Shown here piece after piece: positions 24,803 through 33,406 of a stretch of DNA of 64,000 nt. The notes beneath the pieces were generated by a model. That model was not told the DNA's origin. It searched no databases and saw only the letters and a program-made list of their open reading frames with translations. Numbering within the stretch: position 1 is the first letter of the stretch; the number at the start of each line of letters is the position of its first letter. Origin of the DNA: an uncultured Alistipes sp. (GTDB lineage: Bacteria; Bacteroidota; Bacteroidia; Bacteroidales; Rikenellaceae); contig URBK01000004.1 of assembly GCA_900546065.1 (NCBI GenBank), forward strand, positions 62,001 to 126,000, read 5' to 3'. The position numbers and the translations under genes are program-made.

Positions 24803-25369
24803 TTACAACCTTCCGTTGTCGTTCCATTCGCCGTAGATGATCCCCTTGCGGGTGTTCTCGATGAATTTGTCGAGGCGGCTCCTGAAGAGTTCCGGCTGGC
24901 GGCGTTTTATTTGGATTGTGTCTATGCGGACCCGTATGTAGAGTTCGGGCAGGCGGCAGAAATTCTCTCACACGGCGGGGTCGGAGTGTAATTCCCGTAA
25001 AATATCGCCGTCTATGCTGAAACCGCTGTCCGACATGTCGGGCAGGACGGCCCGTCCGGCATCGGTCATCAGCCCGAGCCGTTCCAGACGGCGGCATCTC
25101 TCCTTGTTCAGCTCCGACCACACGCTTCGCGGCCGCCGCGGGCAAAGCCTTTGGGCCGTAGTCCCGTCTGGCAGTCTCTTTGTGGTACTGTCTATCCAGC
25201 CGAAGCACAGGGCTTCCTCTACGGCGTCGATATACCAGAAGGTATTATCCTCCTTCGGTCTGCCGCGCTTGACCGCCACCCAGCATTCTGCAGCCGTGCG
25301 GTGGTTCTGCTCCAGCCATGCGCGCAGTTCCGCCCTCGATGTTATGCCCAAGAAATTGTGAATCTCCAT
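24803..25369 (-). pseudogene. YdeI/OmpD-associated family gene interrupted by one in-frame TGA
   Basis: The frame starts at 25369 (MEIHNFLGITSRAELRAW) and reads 133 residues to a TGA at 24970-24968. The same frame then continues without another stop to TAA at 24805-24803, and the extra residues (ENFCRLPELYIRVRIDTIQIK, then FIENTRKGIIYGEWNDNGRL) are the conserved C terminus of this family. The family normally has Trp before the Glu-Asn-Phe, so TGA stands where TGG is expected. The whole frame would give about 188 residues, the family's usual size. The family (formerly annotated bacteriocin-protection) has no firm function. It starts 8 bp after the barrel gene's stop. Confidence 0.85.
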
Positions 25370-25377
25370 CTTTATCT

Positions 25378-26217
25378 CTATCTTGCCCCGATGTGGAACT
25401 TCACACCCAGCGAGAGCGTGAGGTCGTTGCCCCATGAGCGTGACGTGGCGTCGAGGGTCTCTGCGGGGGTGTCGGGCCGTGTGAGGGTGTAGGTGGCCGT
25501 TGCGCGCTGTACGGGGTAGCGGTACGAGGCGTCGAGGAAGAGTGTGCAGAGACGTGAGAGACGGTATCCGGCGCTTACGCCCGCATTGACGAACATGGGC
25601 GAGATATCCTTGTCGAGACGTTTTGTGGTGTCGCCCACGGTTGAGGATTTGTGGTATGAGCCCATGGAGATGACGCCTATGCCCGCACGCGGGATGATAC
25701 GCCACCGCTCGACGGAGATGGTGTATGCCAATCCTGCGGCGGCCGAGGGCTTCATGCTGCTGACGGGGGAGAAGAGCTCCCCGATGATGGCGGCGACGGG
25801 GTCCTTGTCGGCACTCTGCTGCCGTATTTCGAAGAAGGTTATGCCGAGGTCGAGATAGAGGCTCAGTCGGCGTACTATCGCCAGATTCATCATTATGTCC
25901 ATCTGCATGGCGGTGGCGGGGCGTGACCCGAACCACTCGGCGCTCTGGTTGCCGCCGGTGTTGAAGTTGGGTCCGAGGGATATGGCGAAGGTGAACGGCA
26001 CCTCCGGCATGTTGGTCTCTATTGCCGTCTGCTCGGCCCGGCGCATGGTCTGCGGCCGTGTCTGGGGCGCGGCCGCACGTGATTCTTGTGCCTGCGTGCC
26101 TGTCGCGTTGTCGGGATGGCTTGCAACGGGGATGCCGCTGTGGGCTTCTGCGGGGAGAGTAAAGATAAGTGTGAAGAGAGCGAGCAGCGCTGTCGCGGCT
26201 CTATGTCTGTTGAGCAT
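25378..26217 (-). CDS. Outer-membrane beta-barrel family protein
   Basis: 279 residues. There is a signal peptide (about 1-25, PAEAH), a polar Ala/Thr/Gln/Arg-rich linker (about 30-65), then beta-strands with alternating hydrophobic residues (FTFAISLGPNF, SLYLDLGITFFEIR, AAAGLAYTI, RAGIGVISMG, NAGVSAGYRLS, LTLSLGVKFHI). This is the pattern of small OmpA/OMP_b-brl-like porins; function unknown. A -7 box TATATTTG lies upstream on the minus strand (26291..26284). The YdeI-like gene follows in the same direction. Confidence 0.75.
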   Translation of the reverse strand: MLNRHRAATALLALFTLIFTLPAEAHSGIPVASHPDNATGTQAQESRAAAPQTRPQTMRRAEQTAIETNMPEVPFTFAISLGPNFNTGGNQSAEWFGSRPATAMQMDIMMNLAIVRRLSLYLDLGITFFEIRQQSADKDPVAAIIGELFSPVSSMKPSAAAGLAYTISVERWRIIPRAGIGVISMGSYHKSSTVGDTTKRLDKDISPMFVNAGVSAGYRLSRLCTLFLDASYRYPVQRATATYTLTRPDTPAETLDATSRSWGNDLTLSLGVKFHIGAR

Positions 26218-26283
26218 TGCTGTAACGGTTTTCTGAGGGTTGTTTTATTGCACGGTCGGCCGTCTGTGGCGGCCGTGTGGATG

Positions 26284-26291
26284 CAAATATA
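26284..26291 (-). promoter_or_regulatory. -7 box (TATATTTG) of the barrel gene
   Basis: The minus-strand sequence TATATTTG (26291..26284) fits TAnnTTTG and lies 66 bp before the barrel ATG. No clear -33 box. Confidence 0.45.
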
Positions 26292-26377
26292 CGACAAAAT
26301 GCACCTTTTGCACTTAAAATGTCGTTGTGGGACGAGGATTTTCTGCCTGTTTCAACTTCTTTACAGAATTAATTCCA

Positions 26378-26385
26378 TAAATTTG
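26378..26385 (+). promoter_or_regulatory. -7 box (TAAATTTG) of the DUF2490 gene
   Basis: TAAATTTG fits TAnnTTTG, 25 bp before the DUF2490 ATG, with no clear TTTG at the expected distance. Confidence 0.5.
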
Positions 26386-26410
26386 TGAAACAAACCTAAC
26401 CTGACTACCC

Positions 26411-27193
26411 ATGAGACACCTGTCACGACTTCTTGTCACCATTGCCGCCGTGGCGGCCGGTCTGACGCTCCATGCACAGAGTCTGCCTCTGAGCGAGACC
26501 TCCGTAAATGACATTCAGGCGCGTTTCAGCGCCGCACTCGAGATACCTCTCGGCACGAAATTCGCGCTTCAATGGAGCGAGGAGGCGCGTCTGAAGAACA
26601 ATCTGGGCTCGGTGGACAAGATCCTCTCGGGTCTGGGCGTGGAGTACGAGCCGCTGAAGTACCTCAAGGCGGGTGTGGAGTATGTCTTCGTCAACGACAA
26701 CGATCTGGAGGACGGCTGGGGCATCAAGCACCGCCTGAACGTCAATGTGACGGGCACATGGGAGGTGGGCCGTTTCGAGCTGTCGCTGCGCGAGAGGGTG
26801 CGGTTCCAGTTCCGAAGCGACTCGACCAACCGCTACGAGAAGCCCGACCCCTTCATCACGCTGCGTTCGCGTCTGAAGGCGGCATACGACATACGCCGCT
26901 CGCACTGGAAGCCCTACGTCTTTGCCGAGCTCTACACGACGCTCAACGCCCCGGGACCCGTGAGCGACTATAAGACCGATGCCTTCTACCGCGACAACTA
27001 TATCAACCGCGTGCGTCTGGGCTTGGGCGCCAAGTATAAGATAAACCGCCACAACAGCCTCGACTTCTACTATAAGGTCCACTTCAACCGCGACTACCGT
27101 GCCCGCTACAAGGGGGGCGGCGCGATGAAGGAGTGGTCGCTGCGCAAGGAGTTGTGCCATGTGTTCGGCATAGATTATAAGTTCAAACTTTGA
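26411..27193 (+). CDS. DUF2490 outer-membrane protein
   Basis: 260 residues. A signal peptide (about 1-22, LHAQS) is followed by the DUF2490 layout: repeated amphipathic beta-hairpins such as LEIPLGTKFALQWSEEARLKN, broken here at about residues 44-64, then a basic mid-region (FELSLRERVRFQFR), RVRLGLGAKYKI and a C-terminal YKFKL. It should form a barrel of about 12 strands in the outer membrane; the family has no known function. Its stop overlaps the next ATG (TGATG), so the two are probably coupled. Confidence 0.85.
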   Translation: MRHLSRLLVTIAAVAAGLTLHAQSLPLSETSVNDIQARFSAALEIPLGTKFALQWSEEARLKNNLGSVDKILSGLGVEYEPLKYLKAGVEYVFVNDNDLEDGWGIKHRLNVNVTGTWEVGRFELSLRERVRFQFRSDSTNRYEKPDPFITLRSRLKAAYDIRRSHWKPYVFAELYTTLNAPGPVSDYKTDAFYRDNYINRVRLGLGAKYKINRHNSLDFYYKVHFNRDYRARYKGGGAMKEWSLRKELCHVFGIDYKFKL

Positions 27194-27810
27194 TGTACAT
27201 ATTGCGTAAAATATCTGTTTTGTGCGGCATGCGGGGCGTGTTTCCCGCGACCTTAAGGTTCGCCGCCGTGTCATTGCTGCTGTTGTTGTCGGCGCCGTCG
27301 CGTGCGCAGAACACGCAGGCGCCGCTATATATCGTCAACGGCGAGCCGATGAGCGAGGAGCAGGTTAAGGATATCGACCCCTCGGACATCGTTTCGAATA
27401 CGCTGCTTCCGGCCGACGAGCATACCATCGCCGAGTATGGCGAGGCGGCCAATAACGGTGTGGTTGTCATAGTGCTGCGTTACGATACGCCGCCGCGTTT
27501 CGAGGTCGGGGGCGAGCAGACGGGTTACAGCCGCTATGTGGGCCGTATGGTCAAGTGGGATGCCGAGAGCGACCCCGTGGCGCGTGTCATCATCGCCTTC
27601 CGCGTGGAGGCCGACGGCAGCGTTACGGTGCGCGACGTGCTGGAGGCGACCGACAAACGGCTCTGCCGCCGTGTGCTTAAGGCCATGGAGGAGGCCCCGC
27701 GCTGGCAGCCCGCGCTGAAGGAGGGCGAGGGTGTGGCTACGGACCATGTGCTGCGCATAACCCTTCCCGAGGGGCGTACGCTGCCGCGTGAACGCGAGAT
27801 CGCAATCTGA
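27193..27810 (+). CDS. Small secreted protein joining a TonB-receptor plug-like motif to a TonB C-terminal domain
   Basis: 205 residues from the ATG at 27193, which overlaps the DUF2490 stop. A hydrophobic signal segment lies at about 17-37 (LRFAAVSLLLLLSAPSRAQ). Then comes a region like the plug signature of SusC-type receptors (PLYIVNGEPMS at about 43-53, DPSDI, and EYGEAANNGVVVI). The C-terminal half matches the TonB C-terminal domain (VIIAFRVEADGSVTVRDVLEA, then EAPRWQPALKEG). It has no transporter barrel. Similar modules are usually attached to M56 peptidases or TonB; as a stand-alone protein the role is unknown. Confidence 0.65.
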   Translation: MYILRKISVLCGMRGVFPATLRFAAVSLLLLLSAPSRAQNTQAPLYIVNGEPMSEEQVKDIDPSDIVSNTLLPADEHTIAEYGEAANNGVVVIVLRYDTPPRFEVGGEQTGYSRYVGRMVKWDAESDPVARVIIAFRVEADGSVTVRDVLEATDKRLCRRVLKAMEEAPRWQPALKEGEGVATDHVLRITLPEGRTLPREREIAI

Positions 27811-27965
27811 TGCGGCGCGTGGGCGTATGTGACGCGTTGGGTCGGTATGCGTAGTGCCGGCGCAGACGTGCATGTGCCCGATTTGTCTGCGGTGAGGCGC
27901 CGCGGGCTCCTATGAATAGGGGTGAAGTGTGGCGCCGCGGAGATAATTTTTTCGTTAACATTTCG

Positions 27966-27973
27966 TATCTTTG
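27966..27973 (+). promoter_or_regulatory. -7 box (TATCTTTG) of xseA
   Basis: TATCTTTG fits TAnnTTTG and lies 56 bp before the chosen xseA ATG. It lies inside the possible upstream extension of the frame, which supports the later start. Confidence 0.55.
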
Positions 27974-28029
27974 TAGTGGAGCTTTCGGCGGAGCGCGTTT
28001 TATTCCGCCGGGGGCATCCTTTTTTTGAT

Positions 28030-29325
28030 ATGTCGGGCGAGAGTTACATATCCCTGAGCGAGTTGCAGCGGCGCATCAAGTCGGCCGTGGAGACGGCCCT
28101 GCCCATGCCCGTATGGGTCGCGGCCGAGATCGCCGAAGTGAAGGTGAACTACTCGGGCCACTGCTACATGGAGCTTGTCGAGAAGGCCGAGCCGTCGGCT
28201 TCGGCACGTCGGCGCGGCTCGGAGGCCGTGCCGCGGGCGCAGGCGCGTGCGGTGATATGGCGGTCGCAGTATGCGATGATCTCATCCTACTTCGAGGCCG
28301 AGACGGGCAGCCGTCTGGAGGCGGGGATGAAGATTCTGGTGCGGGTGCTGGTCTCGTACCACGAACTCTACGGGCTGACGCTGCAGATCGTCGATCTGGA
28401 TGCCTCCTATACGCTCGGGGAGGTGGAGCGCGAGCGTCGGCAGACGATTCTGCGACTGCAGGCCGACGGCGTGTGGGACATGAACCGCGAGACGGCGATG
28501 CCGCTGCTGGTGCAGCGCATAGCCGTTGTGTCGAGTGCGGCGGCGGCAGGATACCGCGACTTCTGCAACGAACTGCGCGGGGGTGGCTATGCCTTTGTCG
28601 TGACTCTGTTCGACGCCGTGGTGCAGGGTGCCGCGGCCGAGGATTCGATCGTGGCGGCGCTGTGTGCCGTGGCCGAACGGGCGGAGGAGTTCGATGCCGT
28701 GGTTCTGATCCGCGGGGGCGGCTCGGCAAGCGATTTGAGCTGTTTCAATTCGTACCGTCTCTGCTCCTATGTGGCGCAGTTCCCGCTGCCCGTCATTACG
28801 GGTATCGGCCACGACAAGGATACGAGTGTGGCCGATATGGTGGCACATACGGCGTTGAAGACCCCGACGGCGGTGGCGGCGTGGCTTACGGAGCGTATGG
28901 CGCGCAGCGAGACGTGGCTCGATGAGTCGGCGCGGCGGCTGCGCGAGATGACCGAGGCGCGTACGCGTGCCGAGGCTCTGCATCTGGAGCGTCTGGCGGC
29001 GGATGTGGCGCACGGGGCTGCTGCTGTGGCAGCAGCGGGACGTGCGCGTATGGACCTGCTGCGTGAGCAGCTCTCGGCGGCGGTGCAGCGGCGTATCGAG
29101 TCCGAGCGGCAGCGTCTTGCCGTTGCCGAAGGCGTCGTCGAGGGACGCAACCCGCGTCATATCATGCGTATGGGCTTTGCAGTTGTGCGCCGCGGCGCGG
29201 ATGTGCTGACGCAGGCAGCGCAGGTGACGGCGGGCGAGAGCCTGCATGTGGAGCTGTACGAAGGTGAGCTCGATGTGCGGGTTACGGGGTGCCATGGCGA
29301 CGCGAAGGGCGCTGGGCGCGATTGA
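28030..29325 (+). CDS. xseA: Exodeoxyribonuclease VII large subunit
   Basis: 431 residues from ATG 28030 (MSGESYISLSELQRRI). The N-terminal OB fold is visible (MPVWVAAEIAEVKVNYSGHCYMELVEK, about 24-50). The catalytic core has the signature VLIRGGGSASDLSCFNSYRLC with GIGHDKDTSVADMVAHTALKTPTAVA (split over about 225-285). A long Ala/Arg/Glu-rich coiled coil follows (about 290-380), then a C-terminal strand domain. With XseB it degrades single-stranded DNA. The length is near the usual 400-450. xseB follows 54 bp downstream. Confidence 0.95.
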   Translation: MSGESYISLSELQRRIKSAVETALPMPVWVAAEIAEVKVNYSGHCYMELVEKAEPSASARRRGSEAVPRAQARAVIWRSQYAMISSYFEAETGSRLEAGMKILVRVLVSYHELYGLTLQIVDLDASYTLGEVERERRQTILRLQADGVWDMNRETAMPLLVQRIAVVSSAAAAGYRDFCNELRGGGYAFVVTLFDAVVQGAAAEDSIVAALCAVAERAEEFDAVVLIRGGGSASDLSCFNSYRLCSYVAQFPLPVITGIGHDKDTSVADMVAHTALKTPTAVAAWLTERMARSETWLDESARRLREMTEARTRAEALHLERLAADVAHGAAAVAAAGRARMDLLREQLSAAVQRRIESERQRLAVAEGVVEGRNPRHIMRMGFAVVRRGADVLTQAAQVTAGESLHVELYEGELDVRVTGCHGDAKGAGRD

Positions 29326-29379
29326 GCCTGTGGCCGCGGGTGCGGATTGTATAATTGGGAAAACGCTGTTTTGAAAAAT

Positions 29380-29616
29380 ATGGCCAAGAAGAGTGCTGCC
29401 GGAAAACTGACCTATGCCGAGGCGGTGGCCGGTATCGAAGATATATTGACGCGTCTGCGCAGCGAGCAGATCGGCGTGGACGAACTCGCGCAGCAGGTAG
29501 CGCGTGCAACCGAACTGATAGCCTTCTGCAAGGGGCGTCTGTACGATGCCGAGACGGCGGTTCAGGGCGTGCTGTCGAAGGATGATAGTAAGGATTCGGA
29601 CGGTAAAAAGGATTGA
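29380..29616 (+). CDS. xseB: Exodeoxyribonuclease VII small subunit
   Basis: 78 residues from ATG 29380 (MAKKSAAGKLTYAEAVAGI). The helical hairpin LTYAEAVAGIEDILTRLRSE and the segment LAQQVARATELIAFCKGRL are the standard XseB pattern (usual LEEAL...FE-x-G turn). The tail is charged (KDDSKDSDGKKD). Multiple XseB subunits bind the XseA coiled coil. It directly follows xseA in the same direction. Confidence 0.92.
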   Translation: MAKKSAAGKLTYAEAVAGIEDILTRLRSEQIGVDELAQQVARATELIAFCKGRLYDAETAVQGVLSKDDSKDSDGKKD

Positions 29617-29635
29617 AGTCCGGCGGCAGTAGATT

Positions 29636-30421
29636 ATGAAGCGATTGATAAAACTTATACTCAACGTATTTCCGCGCACGCTGCTGCAGCGTGCGGCGGG
29701 ATGGGCTGTGCCGCTGCTGGGGATATTCTATCTGGGACGCGGACGGGAGTGCCCGCTCTGCGGGGCGCGCCGCCGCCGTTTCCTCCCTTACGGATATGTC
29801 ACCCCGCGTGAGGATGCTCTCTGCCCGCGGTGCCTGTCGCTCGAACGCCACCGTCTGCTGTGGCTCTACTTGGAGCGCGAGACGTCGCTTGGGACGGATC
29901 GTCCGCGGCTGCTGCACGCGGCGCCCGAGGTGGCTCTGATGCGACGCCTGCGCAAGCTCTATTCGGACGTGCCGGAACGTTATGTCACGGCCGACCTTGA
30001 GAGCCCGCTTGCCGACATGCACTTCGACATACAGCAGATGCCTCTGGCGGACGGGTCGTTCGACGTGGTGATATGCAACCACATTCTGGAACATGTCGAG
30101 GATGACCGGCGTGCGCTGCGTGAGATCTTCCGCGTCATGCGCAGCGGCGGTTGGGGCATTATCCTCTCGCCGGTGGATCTTTCGCGCGCGGAGACCTTCG
30201 AGGACGACACGGTGACGGACCGCGAGGAGCGTACGCGTCTGTTCGGACAGTACGACCATCGTCGCGTCTATGGCCGTGACTACGCCTCGCGCCTTGCGGA
30301 GGCGGGCTTCGAGGTCGAGGACCGCGATTATGCTGCGGAATTTTCCGCGGCCGAGCGTACGCTATATGCGCTGCCGGCCGACCATATATATATAGTTCGT
30401 AAACCCGTAAACAAGAGTTGA
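29636..30421 (+). CDS. SAM-dependent methyltransferase with N-terminal zinc-binding cysteines
   Basis: 261 residues. CPLCGARRR (about 40-48) and CPRCLSLERHRL (about 63-74) form a four-Cys knuckle, probably binding zinc. A class I methyltransferase core follows: LLHAAPE, YVTADLESPLADMHFDIQQMP (acidic end of strand 2), FDVVICNHILEHVEDD and a later strand with GGWGIILSPVDL. Similar proteins in Bacteroidetes lie in lipid or sugar loci, but no substrate can be assigned here. It ends 1 bp before the RelA/SpoT gene. Confidence 0.85.
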   Translation: MKRLIKLILNVFPRTLLQRAAGWAVPLLGIFYLGRGRECPLCGARRRRFLPYGYVTPREDALCPRCLSLERHRLLWLYLERETSLGTDRPRLLHAAPEVALMRRLRKLYSDVPERYVTADLESPLADMHFDIQQMPLADGSFDVVICNHILEHVEDDRRALREIFRVMRSGGWGIILSPVDLSRAETFEDDTVTDREERTRLFGQYDHRRVYGRDYASRLAEAGFEVEDRDYAAEFSAAERTLYALPADHIYIVRKPVNKS

Positions 30422-30422
30422 T

Positions 30423-32639
30423 ATGGATGCTTTGCAGAAATACGACGCCTTGCGGCGGTTCGTCCGCGACACCTTCTCGCCCGTGACGCAGGCGTTGGTG
30501 GATAAGGCGCTTGTCTTTGCCGACGAGCGCATGGCGGGATACAGGCGTTATGACGGTACACCGATGATGGACCACGCCGTGGCGGTGGCCATGATCGTAG
30601 CCAAGGAGGTGGGGTTGGGCCGCAACTCGACCGTGGCGGCGCTGCTGCACGATGTCATACGTGTGGCCAACCGCGAGCAGCCCGATACGGTGCCGGAGCT
30701 TTCGCGTACGATACGCGAGGAGTTCGGCGAGCAGGTGCTGGGCATAATCGTCGGGCTTTATAACATATCGAACATCAAGCTCAAGGTCTCGAAGGAGCAG
30801 GCGAGCGACTTCCGCGACATGATCGTCTCCTACTCGGAGGATCCGCGTGTCATTCTGATCAAGCTGGCGGACCGTCTGGAGGTTATGCGCAGTCTGGAGA
30901 TGTTCCCGCCCGAGAAACGGCGCAAGAAGAGCTGGGAGAGCATGAACCTCTATGCCCAGATAGCGCACAAGTTGGGTCTATATAATCTGAAGAGCGAGTT
31001 GGAGGATCAGGCGCTCAAGTGGCTCGAACCCGCGGAATATGAATATATCTGCCGTCGGTTGGAGGAGACCGAGAGCGAGCGTCAGACCTTCATTGCGCGG
31101 TTTCTGGAGCCCATTGTCGAGAAGATCGACCGTCAGGGTATCCGTTACCATATCAAGAGCCGCACCAAGTCGATCTATTCGATCTGGGCGAAGATGCACA
31201 AGCAGAAGGTTCCGTTCGAGGGTGTCTACGACATCTTCGCGCTGCGTATCATCATCGACTGCGAGCGCGAGATGGAGAAGCAGCTATGCTGGACGGTCTA
31301 CTCGATCGTGAGCGACTGCTATACGCCCAACCCCGAGCGTATGCGCGACTGGATCACCATTCCCAAGTCGAACGGATACGAGTCCCTGCATACGACCGTG
31401 TCGGCCGGAGGCGGCCGCTGGGTCGAGATACAGATCCGCACGGAGCGTATGGATGCCGTGGCCGAGCGCGGTATTGCGGCACACTGGCGCTACAAGGGAG
31501 TCAATCAGGGCGGGCAGACGAGCGAGGCATGGCTGAGCCGTCTGCGTGAGGTGCTGGAGGAGACGACGCACTCGCTGACGCAGCGTTTCGAGGCCAAGCC
31601 CGCCTCGGGCGAGATCTTCATCTTCACGCCCAACGGCGACATACGCAAGCTGCCCGAGGGGGCGACGGTGTTGGACTTCGCATTCGACATACATACCAGT
31701 CTGGGGTGTACATGTACGGGCGCCAAGGTGAACAACCGCGCCGCATCGATACGCGACGTGCTGCATAACGGCGATATCGTCGAGGTCCTGACGCAGAAGA
31801 ACCAGACGCCGAAGGCCGACTGGCTCAATGTCTGCGTCACGTCGAAGGCGCGCTCGCGCATCAAGTCCTACCTGCGTGAGGAGCAGATGAAGTATGCGCG
31901 CATGGGGCGCGAGGAGCTGGAACGCAAGCTCAAGAACTGGAAGATCGGCGTCACGATCGACGAGGCCGTGGCCTATCTGGGGCGTCAGCTCAAGGTGCGC
32001 ACGGGCCGCGAGGTGCAGTCGATGATCGGCACGCAGAAGCTCGACCTTCAGACCATAAAGGATATCCTGACACGCTGGGTCTCGGGCCGTGCCGACGAGG
32101 AGCGGCGCGCCGTGGCGGCTGAGGTCGAGGAGCGCAAGGCCGAGATCAAGAAGAGCGAGGCGCAGCAGACGCCGCCGCGTTCGAGCGACGCGCTTGTGAT
32201 CGACGAGCGTATAGGAAACATAGAGTACAAGTTGGCCAAGTGCTGCAACCCGATCAAGGGCGATGCGATATTCGGATTCGTGACCATAGCTTCGGGCATC
32301 ACGATACACCGCGCGGACTGTCCCAACGCGCAGCGCTTGCGCGAGCGTTATCCCTACCGTGTGATGGAGGCGCGGTGGCGCAGCGACGCCGACGGCGCAT
32401 TCCGCGTGACGATAGCCATCGTGGCGCAGGATACGACGGGTCTGGCAAATATGATCACCGAGACCGTGAGCCGCGATTTGAAACTCAATATCCGTTCGAT
32501 AAACTTCATCTCGCGTGGTGACGGCACGGCGCAGGGAACGATCAGTGTCGAGGTGCCGGGCACGGGTGTCGTAGATACGCTGATACACTCCATCATGAAG
32601 ATCAAGGGCGTGCAGAAGGCCTATCGTGTCAATAACTGA
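30423..32639 (+). CDS. relA: RelA/SpoT homologue, ppGpp synthetase with degenerate hydrolase domain
   Basis: 738 residues with the long-RSH layout: HD domain (about 35-190), synthetase (about 225-350), TGS (about 390-450), helical/zinc-finger region (CCNPIKGD, about 609-616) and C-terminal ACT (about 660-735). The synthetase has YDIFALRI, DWITIPKSNGYESLHTTV and EIQIRTERMD, as in active enzymes. In the HD domain His51, His76 and Asp77 are present, but the essential E-D pair of HDxxED is replaced (HDVIRV, R80-V81). It should make (p)ppGpp on starvation but hydrolyse it poorly, if at all. A strong terminator follows. Confidence 0.92.
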   Translation: MDALQKYDALRRFVRDTFSPVTQALVDKALVFADERMAGYRRYDGTPMMDHAVAVAMIVAKEVGLGRNSTVAALLHDVIRVANREQPDTVPELSRTIREEFGEQVLGIIVGLYNISNIKLKVSKEQASDFRDMIVSYSEDPRVILIKLADRLEVMRSLEMFPPEKRRKKSWESMNLYAQIAHKLGLYNLKSELEDQALKWLEPAEYEYICRRLEETESERQTFIARFLEPIVEKIDRQGIRYHIKSRTKSIYSIWAKMHKQKVPFEGVYDIFALRIIIDCEREMEKQLCWTVYSIVSDCYTPNPERMRDWITIPKSNGYESLHTTVSAGGGRWVEIQIRTERMDAVAERGIAAHWRYKGVNQGGQTSEAWLSRLREVLEETTHSLTQRFEAKPASGEIFIFTPNGDIRKLPEGATVLDFAFDIHTSLGCTCTGAKVNNRAASIRDVLHNGDIVEVLTQKNQTPKADWLNVCVTSKARSRIKSYLREEQMKYARMGREELERKLKNWKIGVTIDEAVAYLGRQLKVRTGREVQSMIGTQKLDLQTIKDILTRWVSGRADEERRAVAAEVEERKAEIKKSEAQQTPPRSSDALVIDERIGNIEYKLAKCCNPIKGDAIFGFVTIASGITIHRADCPNAQRLRERYPYRVMEARWRSDADGAFRVTIAIVAQDTTGLANMITETVSRDLKLNIRSINFISRGDGTAQGTISVEVPGTGVVDTLIHSIMKIKGVQKAYRVNN

Positions 32640-32659
32640 CGGCCGCGGCGCGTATATGG

Positions 32660-32697
32660 TGCGGGCAGATTCTTCGGAACTGCCCGCATGCTTTTTT
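32660..32697 (+). terminator. Terminator after the RelA/SpoT gene
   Basis: TGCGGGCAG (32660-32668) and CTGCCCGCA (32680-32688) form a perfect 9-bp stem, followed by TGC and six T residues (32692-32697). Confidence 0.9.
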
Positions 32698-33039
32698 ACG
32701 GTTGGGGCTCAAGGGCGTCTCTTTGGTCTCCGGCTGAACTCAAACCTTTGTTTGCCAGATGTTTGTATATCCGTATCGATATGGCGCTATTACTCGTTCC
32801 ATTATATGAACTAAATTTTTTAGTTATAAAACTACATAAAATAGTTGCTCGTGAATATTTTTTAGTTATCTTTGTGGTGTGCAAGCCGTGAAACTGCCGG
32901 CAGCGAGGGTGCAAACGATCCCATGACGGAGGGGCAGACGATACCTTGATGGGGGGCAGACTATATCTTGATGGGTGGAAAGCAAGCAGTTGATAATCAC
33001 GGTGCAAATATAAGGTGTAAATATAAAAATGATCGAACG
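32698..33039 (+). promoter_or_regulatory. Regulatory region of the BlaI-M56 pair
   Basis: No gene seen. A promoter is formed by TTG (32845-32847), 19 bp, and TATCTTTG (32867-32874). Downstream lie imperfect repeats (ATGACGGAGGGGCAGACGAT near 32923, GATGGGGGGCAGACTATAT near 32948). A near-perfect 13-bp direct repeat, GGTGCAAATATAA/GGTGTAAATATAA (33001-33013, 33014-33026), lies right before the repressor start. These repeats are candidate operators for the BlaI-type repressor encoded next. Confidence 0.55.
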
Positions 33040-33405
33040 ATGGAAAAACTCACACGCCGCGAAGAGGAGCTGATGCGATGCTTCTGGAGCCACGGGCCTC
33101 TGTTTGTCCGCGAGCTTGTTGATCTGGCGCCCGAGCCGAAGCCCCATTTCAATACTATCTCGACGATGGTGCGGGGTCTTGAGGCCAAGGGTTATGTCGG
33201 GCACAAATCCTTCGGCAACACCTACCAATACTATCCGCTTGTGGACGAGCAGGCCTTCTCGCGCCGCACTCTGGGCAGTGTCATAGACCGTTATTTCAAA
33301 CATTCGAGTCTGGGTGCCGTCTCGGCTCTGGTCGAGGAGGAGCGCCTCTCGGTAGCGGATCTGCGCGAGCTGATCGACCGCATAGAGAATCAAAACAACG
33401 GATGA
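33040..33405 (+). CDS. BlaI/MecI/CopY-family transcriptional repressor
   Basis: 121 residues from ATG 33040 (MEKLTRREEELMRCFW). The winged helix is typical of the BlaI family: E-E-E-L-M near the start, the recognition helix around HFNTISTMVRGLEAKGYV (about 36-53), and the wing HKSFGNTYQYYPLV. The C-terminal half is the dimerisation helix region (SVADLRELIDRIENQN). In BlaI-BlaR1 pairs the repressor is inactivated through a membrane M56 protease; here that protease gene starts 1 bp after the stop. Confidence 0.92.
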   Translation: MEKLTRREEELMRCFWSHGPLFVRELVDLAPEPKPHFNTISTMVRGLEAKGYVGHKSFGNTYQYYPLVDEQAFSRRTLGSVIDRYFKHSSLGAVSALVEEERLSVADLRELIDRIENQNNG

Positions 33406-33406
33406 G

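Noticed and set aside
28282..29679. 465-codon open frame opposite xseA and xseB
   Set aside because: Shadow frame with His/Arg-rich composition and no known motif; the plus strand encodes both exonuclease VII subunits.
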